From NCBI RefSeq assembly GCF_000199675.1, contig NC_014960.1, positions 248,001 to 312,000 on the forward strand: 64,000 nucleotides of DNA, read 5' to 3'. Shown here one piece after another: positions 23,863 to 32,293 of this stretch. Numbering within the stretch: position 1 is the first letter of the stretch; every line of letters starts with the position of its first letter. A model generated the notes under the pieces. It was not told the origin of the DNA. It worked only from the letters and a program-made list of their open reading frames with translations, and did not search any database. This DNA comes from Anaerolinea thermophila UNI-1. GTDB taxonomy: Bacteria; Chloroflexota; Anaerolineae; Anaerolineales; Anaerolineaceae. The position numbers were made by a program, and so were the translations under genes.

Positions 23863-24804
23863 TTACAATGCCCGCTTTTCGCGGTCGTAGTTCTGCCCGA
23901 GGAAGGCAGGCACGCGCGCCTTGCGGAACGAGAACATCATTACCAGAATGGTCGCCAGGTACGGGAGCATCAGCAGGAACTGGTAGGGGATCGCCGTACC
24001 CAGCACCTGCACGCGGTACGCCAGCACCTCGATGAGGGCAAAGAACAGCGCCCCGTACAGGATGGTGTCGGGCTTCCATCCGCCGAAGAACGTCAGTGCG
24101 ATAGCCAGCCAGCCGCGCCCCTTGACCATGTTCTCGGTGAAGGTGCCGGTGTACACCATGGGCAGGTAAGCGCCTGCCAGCCCCATGAGCATTCCGCCCA
24201 GGATGGCTGTCCAGTAGCGCGCCCGCGGGACGTTCACCCCCAGACTGTCGGCGGCTTGCGGGTTTTCGCCCACCGCGCGCAGTTCCATGCCCGCCTGCGT
24301 GCGGTACAGGTACCACCACAACCCAATCGAAAGCAGGATGGAGAAGTACACCAGCACATTTTGCTTGAAGAAGATCTCGCCGATGACCGGAATCTGGCTC
24401 AGCCCCGGAATGGGGATGTCTTTCAAGGTGGGGATGAGCGGCGGCGTCAGGGTGACGCCGATGATGATTTTGGGAAGCAGGGTGGAAAGCCCCACGCCGA
24501 TGAAGAACAGCGCCAGCCCGATGACGAACTGATCCATGCGCAGGTGGGTGGTGAAGTACGCCAGTGCCAGCCCGAAAAGCCCGCCCGCCAGCATGGCGGC
24601 GAGCATGCCCAGGGCATTACTGCCGGTGAGAAAACTCACCAGAAAGCCCACCGACGCTCCAACCAGCATGATGCCTTCCTGCGCCACGTTGAAAATCCCC
24701 GTGCGTCCGCCCAGCATGGTTCCCTGTCCTGCCAGCACGAATGGCACAATGGTCAGCAAAATCAGTTTCGCATAGGAAATGATGGTCAGCCAGAACTCGT
24801 TCAT
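23863..24804 (-). CDS. Nucleoside/BMP-family ABC transporter permease
   Basis: 313 residues, about eight to ten membrane helices, of the BPD_transp_2 permease fold. Signature stretch GRTGIFNVAQEGIMLVGA (about 33-50) and GENPQAADSLGVNVPRARYWTAI (about 180-202), the permease EAA-like loop, are present. It overlaps the upstream permease by four bases (ATGA). Last gene of an importer with binding protein 27474-28466, ATPase 25849-27393 and permease 24801-25835; such systems (NupOPQ/YufNOPQ type) carry nucleosides. Confidence 0.9.
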   Translation of the reverse strand: MNEFWLTIISYAKLILLTIVPFVLAGQGTMLGGRTGIFNVAQEGIMLVGASVGFLVSFLTGSNALGMLAAMLAGGLFGLALAYFTTHLRMDQFVIGLALFFIGVGLSTLLPKIIIGVTLTPPLIPTLKDIPIPGLSQIPVIGEIFFKQNVLVYFSILLSIGLWWYLYRTQAGMELRAVGENPQAADSLGVNVPRARYWTAILGGMLMGLAGAYLPMVYTGTFTENMVKGRGWLAIALTFFGGWKPDTILYGALFFALIEVLAYRVQVLGTAIPYQFLLMLPYLATILVMMFSFRKARVPAFLGQNYDREKRAL

Positions 24805-25835
24805 GAGACCCTCTTTTGTACCAGATCGGAAAGCAGGACGAAGACCAGAATCAGGGCTTCAACGATGAAGACCATCTCCACCGGAATCATCAGCGTCCTC
24901 TGCATGGCGCTGGCGCCCACTTCCAGCACGGAGATGAAGAACGCCACAAACGGCACTGCCAGGTTGTTGCCCTTGGCAATCAAGCCGATGATCAATCCCA
25001 GCACCAGGAAGTTGTGTTGCATGCCCTCGATGAGGCGGTGCTGAACGCCGGCGACTTCCAGCGCGCCCGAAAGCCCGCCCACGCCGCCGGCAATCACCAG
25101 CGAGGCGATGAACATCCAGCGGGTGTTGATGCCGAACACGCCCGCCGCGCGCGGGTTTGCGCCGGTGGCTACCAGTTCGTAGCCGCTCACCGTGCGGGTG
25201 ATGGCGTAGTACACCACCGCCACCACCAGAATTGCCAGCAAAATCCCCGAATGCAGGGGTGGATTGTTGATCAGCATGGGGAGCCAGCCGTTTTGTCCGA
25301 TGGCGATGGTGGTGGGATGCCCCGCCGCCGGGTCGCGCAGGGGACCGGTGCAGACGTAATTGACCAGGTTGAACGAGACAAAGTTGAGCAGAACGGTGGT
25401 GAGGATTTCGTTGATGCCGAAGCGGTACAACAGCCACCCGGGAATCAAGCCCCACAATGCGCCGCCCAGCACTCCCGCCAGCAAAACCAGCGGGACGAGC
25501 AGAATTGGCGGCAGTTGGGCAAAGACGATGCCCGCTACCGTTGCCGCAGTTGCGCCCACCAGCAGTTGCCCCTCGCCGCCGATGTTGAACTTGCCCGCCG
25601 TCAGCGGGATGGTGAACGCCAGCGCCTGCAGGACCAGCGGGACGAATTTAAGCAGGGTTTGCACAAATCCGTTGGGGGTGCGGAACGAGGTGAACAGGAT
25701 GGTGCCGTAGGCTTTGAACACATCAAAGCCCATCAGAGCGATAAAAACGCCCGCCGCGGCGAATGCCGCCACTACAGCCAGCAGGTAGGGAAGCACCGCG
25801 CGGGCAATCTTGAGAAGACCGTTTGATTTCTTCAT
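24801..25835 (-). CDS. Nucleoside/BMP-family ABC transporter permease
   Basis: 344 residues, about ten membrane helices. Characteristic loops: PLTAGKFNIGGEGQLLVGA (about 79-97) and GANPRAAGVFGINTRWMFIASLV (about 231-253). The second permease starts four bases before this gene ends. It would dimerise with it to form the membrane channel of the importer. ATG 25835 follows the ATPase stop at 25849 by 13 bases. Confidence 0.9.
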   Translation of the reverse strand: MKKSNGLLKIARAVLPYLLAVVAAFAAAGVFIALMGFDVFKAYGTILFTSFRTPNGFVQTLLKFVPLVLQALAFTIPLTAGKFNIGGEGQLLVGATAATVAGIVFAQLPPILLVPLVLLAGVLGGALWGLIPGWLLYRFGINEILTTVLLNFVSFNLVNYVCTGPLRDPAAGHPTTIAIGQNGWLPMLINNPPLHSGILLAILVVAVVYYAITRTVSGYELVATGANPRAAGVFGINTRWMFIASLVIAGGVGGLSGALEVAGVQHRLIEGMQHNFLVLGLIIGLIAKGNNLAVPFVAFFISVLEVGASAMQRTLMIPVEMVFIVEALILVFVLLSDLVQKRVS

Positions 25836-25848
25836 TGTTTCCCTTCCT

Positions 25849-27393
25849 TCATGCCTGCGGGCGGATGCCGCTCATCATCTGTCCAATGGTGTATTTCTCG
25901 AACGCCGGGCGTTCCACAATGCCCAGCAGTTCGCCTTTGTACAGCACGCCGATGCGGTCGCTCATCAGCATCAGTTCGTCCAGGTCTTCGGAGATGAGCA
26001 GGGTGGCTTGTCCCTGACGTTTGCGCTCCAGCAGTCTCTGGTACACCAGATCCATTGAGGGAATGTCCAGCCCGCGGGTGGGGTTGTGCGCCACCAGCAC
26101 CGGCGCGGCGGCGGAGAAGGCGCGCGCCACCATCACCCGCTGGATGTTGCCGCCCGACAGGTTGCCGCCCATATCTTCCGGACCCGAGGCTTTGATGTTG
26201 TACTGCGCGATTAAGTCCAGCGCACGGGCATGTACGGTTTTCCAGTCAATCACCCTGCCGTTGCTGTAGGGCGGACGGCGGTGTAAGCCCAGAATCAGGT
26301 TGTGCGCCACCGTTGCGCGCGGCAGGAAGCCATCGTGCAGGCGGTCTTCGGGAATGTAGGCAAAATCGCCTTTCAAGCCCCGCCGTGAATCGGGGTGCGG
26401 CAGTGCCTGATGTCGCAGGAGGATTTGCCCTGCCTGGACCGGCAAAAGCCCCATGACTACTTCCGCCAGTTCGCGCTGACCGTTGCCTGCCACCCCGGCG
26501 ATGCCAAAGATTTCGCCCTCGCGCACCTCAAAGGACACGTTTTTCAGCGCCACACTGCCCTCATCTGGCGCGGTAGTGATGCCTTCCAGGCGCAGAAGAG
26601 GAACGGGCGCGGGAGCGGGCAAATCCTGCCCGGCATGGGCAAAGATGACACTGCGGCTCATGTCCATGCTTTCGCCCACCATGGCGCGCACGAAGGCTTC
26701 TTCGGAAGCCTCTTTGCGGTCCAGGGTGAGGATATTCCTGCCATTGCGCAGGACGGTGATGCGGTCGCATACGCTCATCACCTCGCGCAGTTTGTGGGTG
26801 ATGAAGACCACGCTCAAACCTTCCTGCACCATCACCCGCAAAGATTGGAAGAGGGCATCCACTTCCTGCGGCGTCAGGTTGGTGGTGGGTTCATCCAGAA
26901 TCAGCACCTGCACGCCGCGGTAGAGGGCTTTAAGGATTTCCACCTTCTGGCGCATGCCCATGGGCAGGTCTTCGATGAGCGCATCCAGCGGCACCTCAAG
27001 CCCAAAGCGTTCCTGCAAAGTTCGGATTTTTTGAATCTCAGCGTCGTAGCGGTTGTTCCAGCGGTTCTTCCGCGGCGCGCCGATGAGGATGTTCTCCAGC
27101 ACGGTAAACGACCCCACCTGTAAGAAGTGCTGATGCACCATGTTGATGCGGTGGGTAATGGCATCTTTTGGACCGCTGATGTGAATGGGTTGGTCGTTGA
27201 GGAAAATCTCCCCGGCATCGGCACGGTACAAGCCAAAGAGGATGTTCATCAGCGTGGTTTTGCCGGCGCCGTTGCCACCCAGCAAACCATGAATTTCCCG
27301 CTGGCGCAGTTCAAAAGAAACATCCTGCAATGCCTGAGTACTGCCAAACGCCTTGGAGACTCCCCGCATGTGTAAAAGGATGGGTGCGTTCAT
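25849..27393 (-). CDS. Nucleoside/BMP-family ABC transporter ATP-binding protein
   Basis: 514 residues from ATG 27393, with two ABC domains in one chain. First domain: Walker A GGNGAGKTTL (about 37-46), signature LPMGMRQKVE, Walker B VLILDEPTTNLTP. Second domain: degenerate P-loop GVAGNGQRE (about 290), signature LSGGNIQRVMVARAF and Walker B-like VAHNPTRGLD, normal for this family. The translation start is after the attenuator hairpin at 27428-27458. A longer frame from 27441 would put the hairpin inside the coding part and lacks a ribosome site. Confidence 0.93.
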   Translation of the reverse strand: MNAPILLHMRGVSKAFGSTQALQDVSFELRQREIHGLLGGNGAGKTTLMNILFGLYRADAGEIFLNDQPIHISGPKDAITHRINMVHQHFLQVGSFTVLENILIGAPRKNRWNNRYDAEIQKIRTLQERFGLEVPLDALIEDLPMGMRQKVEILKALYRGVQVLILDEPTTNLTPQEVDALFQSLRVMVQEGLSVVFITHKLREVMSVCDRITVLRNGRNILTLDRKEASEEAFVRAMVGESMDMSRSVIFAHAGQDLPAPAPVPLLRLEGITTAPDEGSVALKNVSFEVREGEIFGIAGVAGNGQRELAEVVMGLLPVQAGQILLRHQALPHPDSRRGLKGDFAYIPEDRLHDGFLPRATVAHNLILGLHRRPPYSNGRVIDWKTVHARALDLIAQYNIKASGPEDMGGNLSGGNIQRVMVARAFSAAAPVLVAHNPTRGLDIPSMDLVYQRLLERKRQGQATLLISEDLDELMLMSDRIGVLYKGELLGIVERPAFEKYTIGQMMSGIRPQA

Positions 27394-27427
27394 GCGTTCT
27401 TTCTCGTGAGACTCGATAAAAATGGCA

Positions 27428-27458
27428 TGAAGGCTCCCCAACGATCAGGGAGCCTTCA
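27428..27458 (-). promoter_or_regulatory. Intercistronic hairpin after the binding-protein gene
   Basis: TGAAGGCTCCC (27428-27438) pairs with GGGAGCCTTCA (27448-27458). On the minus strand it follows the binding-protein stop by about 15 bases and precedes the ATPase start; the downstream side has CATTTTTATCG. Likely a partial terminator or mRNA-protecting stem that keeps the binding protein in excess over the transporter; this role is inference. Confidence 0.6.
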
Positions 27459-27473
27459 TTGTCACGATAACAC

Positions 27474-28466
27474 CTATTTGATTTCGCTGGTGTCTTTCAC
27501 CACCTGAATCTTGCCCGATACCAGATCGTTGATGACGGCTTTCATCTCTTCTTCGACAGCCGGGTCAACGTTCTTGAAGGGGGTCTGGAGCGAAACGCCG
27601 GTGTCGAAGCCCAGCGGGTAGTAACCGCCCTTCTCCCCAGCCTGAATCTTACCGACAATGTCTTTCATCGGTTTGACGAAGTCGTACAGCAGGGAAGTGA
27701 CGTAATTGTCGGGAGCGATGCTGGTCTTATCGGTGTACTTGGCGGTGACCAGAATCTTCTTGTCGGTGGTGGCTTTGGCGGCTTCGAAGACGCCCAGCAT
27801 ACCGTTGTTGAGTGAGCCGACCAGCACGTCATAGCCTTCGGCAATCATGGTATCGGCTACCTGGCGGGCTTTGGTGGGATCGTTGAAATCGCCCGCCCAG
27901 ACGGCTTTCAGTTCCACGTTCTTGCCCGAATCTTTGATGGCTTGCTGCATGGCATGCACCTCGGCGTACGAGAAGGGCAGGGTCAGCCCGCCGATGTAGC
28001 CGATTTTGCCGGTTTGGGTGATGCGCGCCGCCAGCGCGCCCACACCGTAGAAGCCGATGTGGAAATTGCGGTCGATGAACCAGACGTTGGCGGGCATCTC
28101 CGCCGGTTTGGCGTCACCTTCGGCGATGAAGACCACATCCGGGAACTGCTTGGCGAGTTCAATGGTCTGGTTGACGTACTGTCCGCCATGCGTCCAGATG
28201 ATGTTGTAGCCCTGGTCAATGTACTCGCGCATCACGCGGTCAATGTCGGGGACAGCCACGGTTTCGGAATATGCCATCTCGATGCCGAGATCTTTCTTGA
28301 CCGCTTCTGCGCCCATGTAGCCCAGAGTGTTGTAGTCCGAGTCGTTAATCACCCCTGGGAAGATTGCCGCCAGTTTGTAGGTCTTGGCAGGCTGGGTGGG
28401 CGTGGCTGGGGTGCAAGCCGCCAGCACCAACGCCAACAGCAAAACAACAAACAAAACCCGCTTCAT
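27474..28466 (-). CDS. BMP-family substrate-binding lipoprotein
   Basis: 330 residues from ATG 28466 (GGAGA five bases upstream). Signal peptide with lipobox LAAC (Cys18), then a PTQP linker. The body is the BMP/PnrA-like periplasmic fold: LAAIFPGVINDSDYN, YIDQGYNIIWTHGGQY, VVFIAEGD, GKIGYIGGL, WAGDFNDPTKARQVADTMI and DVLVGSLNNGMLG. These proteins bind nucleosides or purine-like ligands outside the membrane. First gene of the importer, with a strong promoter and an attenuator-like hairpin after its stop. Confidence 0.92.
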   Translation of the reverse strand: MKRVLFVVLLLALVLAACTPATPTQPAKTYKLAAIFPGVINDSDYNTLGYMGAEAVKKDLGIEMAYSETVAVPDIDRVMREYIDQGYNIIWTHGGQYVNQTIELAKQFPDVVFIAEGDAKPAEMPANVWFIDRNFHIGFYGVGALAARITQTGKIGYIGGLTLPFSYAEVHAMQQAIKDSGKNVELKAVWAGDFNDPTKARQVADTMIAEGYDVLVGSLNNGMLGVFEAAKATTDKKILVTAKYTDKTSIAPDNYVTSLLYDFVKPMKDIVGKIQAGEKGGYYPLGFDTGVSLQTPFKNVDPAVEEEMKAVINDLVSGKIQVVKDTSEIK

Positions 28467-28509
28467 ACTATTCTCCTCCGAAAAAAAGATAAATTGGGGA
28501 AACAATTCC

Positions 28510-28538
28510 AGTCTACAAATTTTTTGGGGGAATGTCAA
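28510..28538 (-). promoter_or_regulatory. Promoter of the nucleoside importer operon
   Basis: On the minus strand TTGACA (28538-28533), 17 bases, TAGACT (28515-28510), about 45 bases upstream of the binding-protein start. Confidence 0.75.
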
Positions 28539-28652
28539 TTATCCCCTGCTTTTCTTCGTTGAAATACAGGAAGGTACTCATAAAGAAAGGTGTGTGCCGG
28601 GATGAAAGGGCGTTGTGTGTTTCCTGAGCGGGTTAAGGAAAATGTACACCCG

Positions 28653-28681
28653 TGCACCCTTCGGCAGGCTCAGGGTGTGCA
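28653..28681. repeat. Dispersed hairpin repeat copy
   Basis: CACCCT (28655-28660), loop TCGGCAGGCTC (28661-28671), AGGGTG (28672-28677). Same loop as at 12635 and, in complement, 9201 and 49835. Together with the terminator below it makes up most of what can be seen in the 28539-28802 gap. Confidence 0.65.
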
Positions 28682-28693
28682 ATTGCGCTGGTA

Positions 28694-28731
28694 GGGAAAA
28701 ACAAACATGCCGCAGAGAACTCTACGGCATG
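28694..28731 (-). terminator. Terminator of infC
   Basis: CATGCCGCAGAG (28706-28717) and CTCTACGGCATG (28720-28731) pair with one mismatch, loop of two; on the minus strand TTTGTTTTTC follows (28705-28696). Confidence 0.8.
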
Positions 28732-28802
28732 ATGCTGATGCACATTCAATCACGGCTCATCCTCAGGGATGAACCGCCAGCGTCGGAACGGCTTGCCGGA
28801 GA

Positions 28803-29399
28803 TCAGGATTGCTGTTGAGGCTCAGCGGCAGGCGTTTCGGACGTCGAAGACGCGGCTTTGGGCTGGCTCTCTCCCTTTTTCTTGCCCGGTTTGGCAGGCG
28901 AGAGCACCATGGTCATCACCTTGCCCTCCAGCACCGGCGCCTGCTCGATGGTGGCGATATCGGAAAGTTCCTCGGCAATTTCACGCAGGTCTTCCAGCGC
29001 CAGTTCGGGGTAGGTAATTTCCCGACCGCGGAAGCGCACGGTGACCTTGACCTTGTTGCCTTCCAGCAACCAGCGGCGGGCATCGCGGGTCTTGAATCCG
29101 CGGTGATGCTCGTTGGTCTTGGGGCGCAGACGAATCTCTTTCACTTCGATGCGCGTCTGTGCCTTCTTGGCTTCGCGTTCCTTTTTGGCGCGTTCGTAGA
29201 GGAATTTTCCGAAATCCATCACCCGGCAAACGGGTGGGGTGGCGCCGGGCGCCACTTCGACCAGATCCAGTTCAGCGTCGCGGGCGATGCGCAGGGCTTC
29301 CTGAATAGGCACAACCCCAAGGTTCTCGCCCCCGGGTCCAATCAGGCGCACTTCAGGGACCCGGATCATCTCATTGACACGAAAGGTTTGGGTACTGAT
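28803..29399 (-). CDS. infC: Translation initiation factor IF-3, with candidate AUC start
   Basis: Prevents premature subunit joining and checks the start codon. The IF-3 N-domain begins RVNEMIRVPEVRLIGPGGENLGV, and DVVPIQEALRIARDAELDLVEV, PPVCRVMDFGKFLYE and the C-domain follow. The frame runs upstream through an AUC at 29399 with GGAGA seven bases before it; no ATG lies at a sensible position before RVNEM, and the next candidate is a TTG at 29450 inside a hairpin. IF-3 genes are known for rare start codons that allow self-control, so I choose AUC, giving 198 residues. The C-terminus has a low-complexity extension (GKKKGESQPKAAS...QQQS). rpmI and rplT do not follow; a terminator does. Confidence 0.9.
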   Translation of the reverse strand: MSTQTFRVNEMIRVPEVRLIGPGGENLGVVPIQEALRIARDAELDLVEVAPGATPPVCRVMDFGKFLYERAKKEREAKKAQTRIEVKEIRLRPKTNEHHRGFKTRDARRWLLEGNKVKVTVRFRGREITYPELALEDLREIAEELSDIATIEQAPVLEGKVMTMVLSPAKPGKKKGESQPKAASSTSETPAAEPQQQS

Positions 29400-29438
29400 A
29401 GGCTTCTCTCCGTCCTTCAACAAATAGATATAGATCAC

Positions 29439-29453
29439 CCGTTTGAACAACGG
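29439..29453 (-). promoter_or_regulatory. Hairpin in the infC leader
   Basis: CCCGTT and AACGGG enclose TGA. In minus-strand reading it lies 40-55 bases before the AUC start. It could be part of an autoregulatory leader; no more can be said. Confidence 0.3.
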
Positions 29454-29549
29454 GCACTTTCATCATACCAAAATTAGCGTTTCCCGTCAACTTTTCCCGC
29501 AGGGAAATTTACAGGGACGCCTCACCTTCAATTCCCTGCCCGCTTCGGC

Positions 29550-29578
29550 TTGACATTCCCCCTTTCCTTTCCTATTAT
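29550..29578 (+). promoter_or_regulatory. Promoter of the nickel SOD operon
   Basis: TTGACA (29550-29555), 17 bases, TATTAT (29573-29578), about 33 bases before the sodN start. Consensus -35 and one mismatch in the -10. Expected to be strong. Confidence 0.75.
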
Positions 29579-29611
29579 GAATATTGAAACTGCTTTCTCA
29601 GGGAGGGAAAG

Positions 29612-30112
29612 ATGCTGTATCAACTGCTTAACCAATGGGACGAGACCTTTGGGCTGGACGAAGCCCGCGCGCATTGCGATATCCCCTGCGGGATTTACGA
29701 CCCTCATCTGGCGCAGATGGCGGCGCTCACTGTGATTCGCATGGTGGACCTGATGGAAGACCTGGTCAAGGGCGAGATCAAAGAAACCATGACCTTCCAC
29801 AATTCGCTGACCCGCTACATCCTCATCAAAGAGGAACATGCCGAACTGTGCAAACGCGAGATTCGCGTCATCTTCGGCGATTTCATCAAGAAAGAGCATG
29901 TGGAGAAATACCCCGAACTGCCCACCCTCTTCCACAAGATCATGCAGGCAGGCTCCAAAGCCCGTCAGAGCGCCAGCCGCGAAGCCGGGCTGGAACTGCT
30001 GGCGCTGGTCAACCGCTTTGCCGAAATCTTCTGGGAGATTAAGGGCATTCCTACCAAGCGGGTCAAAGCCCCCTACAAGCCGGAAGAGGAAATTGTCTAT
30101 CCGGTGCTGTGA
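29612..30112 (+). CDS. sodN: Nickel superoxide dismutase precursor
   Basis: Disproportionates superoxide using nickel bound at the N-terminus. The 166 residues contain the nickel hook HCDIPCGIYDP at 21-31: His1, Cys2 and Cys6 of the mature enzyme would be His21, Cys22 and Cys26. The first 20 residues (ending DEARA) are therefore a propeptide that must be cut off. The rest is the four-helix bundle of the family. ATG 29612 has GGGAGGG upstream. It is followed with a four-base overlap by a protease gene, the known sodN-sodX pair. Presence of this enzyme implies exposure to oxygen. Confidence 0.95.
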   Translation: MLYQLLNQWDETFGLDEARAHCDIPCGIYDPHLAQMAALTVIRMVDLMEDLVKGEIKETMTFHNSLTRYILIKEEHAELCKREIRVIFGDFIKKEHVEKYPELPTLFHKIMQAGSKARQSASREAGLELLALVNRFAEIFWEIKGIPTKRVKAPYKPEEEIVYPVL

Positions 30113-30411
30113 TTCTTAAGTTTCTGCGGGTGCGCGGAGCCAGCCTTGCCCCTCTGCTGAAAGATGGGGACTTTGTGCTGGCTTCGCGCCTGCCTTTGTG
30201 GTTTCGCCCGCCGCGCACGGGTGAGATTGTGGTGTTCACCCATCCTGCCTACGGCAGGCTGATCAAGCGGGTGGCGCAGATTTTGCCCAACGGCAGTCTC
30301 ATCGTCCGCGGCACGGACATCGACTCGGTGGACAGCCGCACCTTCGGCGCGGTACAGCCCCATCAGGTCGAGGGGGTGGTGATTGCCAGAATCGCCCGCC
30401 CTGAGCGGTAG
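30109..30411 (+). CDS. sodX: S24/S26-type protease, nickel SOD maturation protease
   Basis: 100 residues starting at a GTG that overlaps the sodN stop (GTGA). The S26-like catalytic pair is visible: Ser12 in RGASLAPLLKDGD and Lys53 in GRLIKRVAQ, and the family's C-terminal signature (RGTDIDSVDSRTFG) is present. It is presumed to remove the SodN propeptide so that nickel can bind. Small size and no membrane anchor agree with SodX rather than signal peptidase I. Confidence 0.88.
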   Translation: MILKFLRVRGASLAPLLKDGDFVLASRLPLWFRPPRTGEIVVFTHPAYGRLIKRVAQILPNGSLIVRGTDIDSVDSRTFGAVQPHQVEGVVIARIARPER

Positions 30412-30459
30412 TTTTCCTCTTTTTTCCAGGAATTCCAGAGGGCGATGGACCTTCCCCGG

Positions 30460-31245
30460 TTATAACACCGTGGGCAGGATAATGGGTCTGCCGCCATCGC
30501 CTGAAGAGAGGCGCTGGAGCGGCACGCGGTACACCGGGCTGAGCAGGTCGGGGGTGAGAATTTCCTCCGGCGTGCCCAGGGCGATAAGCCGTCCCTCGAC
30601 CAGCAAGCCCAGGCGGTCGGCGTAACGCCCAATCAGGTTGAGGTCGTGGAGCGCCATCACCACCGTCATCCCTTCTTCATCCACCAGATGACGCACCGTC
30701 TCCAGCAGGCTGATTTGATAGTGTAAATCGAGGTGCGTGGTGGGTTCATCCATCAGCAGGATGGGGGTTTCCTGCGCCAGGGCGCGCGCCAGCAGAAGGC
30801 GCTGTTGCTCCCCGCCGGAAAGTTCGCCCACCAGCCGATCTGCCAGTTCGAGGGCGCTGGCGCGTTCCAGTGCGCGCTGAACGCAGGCATGGTCGTGCGC
30901 CGAGAGATTGCCCAGCCAGTTCAGGTAGGGGGTACGCCCCAACTGCACCACCTCCCTGCCGGTGAAGGCAGGCGGCAGATGACGGGCTTGCGGCACCACG
31001 GCAATCAGGCGGGCGCGCTGACTCTCCGTAAGGCGGTGGACAGCCCGTCCCAGCACCTGCACCTGACCGGCGGCAGGCGGCAGGATGCCGCTCAGCGCGC
31101 GAATCAGGGTCGTCTTGCCCGCACCGTTGGGACCGAGAATGCCAAGAATCTCCCCGCGCTGGACCGAGAAGGTTACCTCGCGCAGGATGGGTTGATTGCC
31201 CAGTTCTACCGAGAGGTTTTGCACCTGAATCATGGACGTGTCCAT
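30460..31245 (-). CDS. btuD: Cobalamin/corrinoid ABC transporter ATP-binding protein
   Basis: 261 residues. Walker A GPNGAGKTTLIR (about 38-49), signature LSGGEQQRLLLARAL, Walker B ILLMDEPTTHLD and switch ALHDLNL: the FecE/BtuD type. GGAGG lies five bases before ATG 31245. Last gene of a riboswitch-controlled set with permease 31258-32280 and binding protein 32294-33310; because the riboswitch is of the cobalamin type, a B12 substrate is likely. Siderophore specificity cannot be excluded from the protein alone. Confidence 0.85.
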   Translation of the reverse strand: MDTSMIQVQNLSVELGNQPILREVTFSVQRGEILGILGPNGAGKTTLIRALSGILPPAAGQVQVLGRAVHRLTESQRARLIAVVPQARHLPPAFTGREVVQLGRTPYLNWLGNLSAHDHACVQRALERASALELADRLVGELSGGEQQRLLLARALAQETPILLMDEPTTHLDLHYQISLLETVRHLVDEEGMTVVMALHDLNLIGRYADRLGLLVEGRLIALGTPEEILTPDLLSPVYRVPLQRLSSGDGGRPIILPTVL

Positions 31246-31257
31246 AACGCCCTCCGT

Positions 31258-32280
31258 TTAATAAACCTGCTGGCGGGTGCGCTGAAGCACCCAGAGGAAG
31301 AACGGCGCACCGCTCAGCGCGGTAATCATTCCCACCGGCAGTTCCTGCGGTGCCATGACCACCCGCGCCAGCACATCGGCAAGCAGAAGCAGGGTAGCCC
31401 CGCCCAGTACTGAAAGGGGAATCACATGCCGGTAATCGGCGCCAAAGAAGAAGCGCATCAGATGCGGGACAATCAGCCCCACAAAGCCGATAATGCCGGC
31501 ATAGGCAACCGCTGCGGCGGTTGCCAGTGATGCCGCGGCAACGATGATGAGACGCACCCGCTCCACCGGCAAGCCCAACTGCCGCGCCTGTTCCTCGCCA
31601 AATTGAAAGACGTTGAGGGCATGCCCGCTGAGGCACAACACCCCCAGCCCAACCACGATATAAGGCAGTGCTCCCAGCACCGGACGCCACCCGCCAATGG
31701 ATGCCCCGCCCAAGAGCCACACCAGCGCGCGGCGCAGTTCGCCGGTCGAGGTGAGCATGAGGAACGAGGTCAGCGCGCTGGTGAAGGAACTCACCGCCAC
31801 CCCCGCCAGAATCAAATGGGTGGTGGGGACGGTGCGCCCCACCCGCGCCAGCGAATACACCACCGCTACAGTGATCAGCGCGCCGATGAAGGCGGCAACC
31901 GGCACGGTGAAGTATCCGGCAAGGCTGCGCGGCAATCCGCCGGTGAGGGTGAGCACGGCACCCAATCCAGCCCCCGAAGCCACCCCAATCAGGTACGGGT
32001 CTGCCAGCGGGTTGCGGAACAAGCCCTGAAAGGCGGCGCCGCTCCCGCCCAGCGCCGCGCCTGTCAGCAGCATCAGCGCGGTGCGCGGCAGGCGCAGGTC
32101 GAAGACAATCACGGCAAAGGATTGCCATTCTGCCGGGATGGTGCCCCCCGCCAACCGCACTCCCAGCAGGTGGAAGAGGGTGGCGGGGGGAATGAACACA
32201 CTGCCCACCGCAACCGATAGGAGGAGTGAGAGAAACAGAGGGGGTATGGAGAAAAGGAGCGGGCGAGCCGTGTGTTTCAT
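31258..32280 (-). CDS. btuC: Cobalamin/corrinoid ABC transporter permease (FecCD family)
   Basis: 340 residues, about ten helices. FecCD motifs: RLPRTALMLLTGAALGGSGAAFQGLFRNPLADPYLIGVASGAGLGAV in the first third, broken up here as LTGAALGGSGAAFQ and NPLADP. LWLLGGASIGGW, VGLIVPHLMRF and FGADYRHVIPLS near the end are the ATPase-contact and coupling segments. It follows the binding protein by 13 bases and the ATPase by 12, one operon. Confidence 0.88.
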   Translation of the reverse strand: MKHTARPLLFSIPPLFLSLLLSVAVGSVFIPPATLFHLLGVRLAGGTIPAEWQSFAVIVFDLRLPRTALMLLTGAALGGSGAAFQGLFRNPLADPYLIGVASGAGLGAVLTLTGGLPRSLAGYFTVPVAAFIGALITVAVVYSLARVGRTVPTTHLILAGVAVSSFTSALTSFLMLTSTGELRRALVWLLGGASIGGWRPVLGALPYIVVGLGVLCLSGHALNVFQFGEEQARQLGLPVERVRLIIVAAASLATAAAVAYAGIIGFVGLIVPHLMRFFFGADYRHVIPLSVLGGATLLLLADVLARVVMAPQELPVGMITALSGAPFFLWVLQRTRQQVY

Positions 32281-32293
32281 TCAAAAATTTCCT

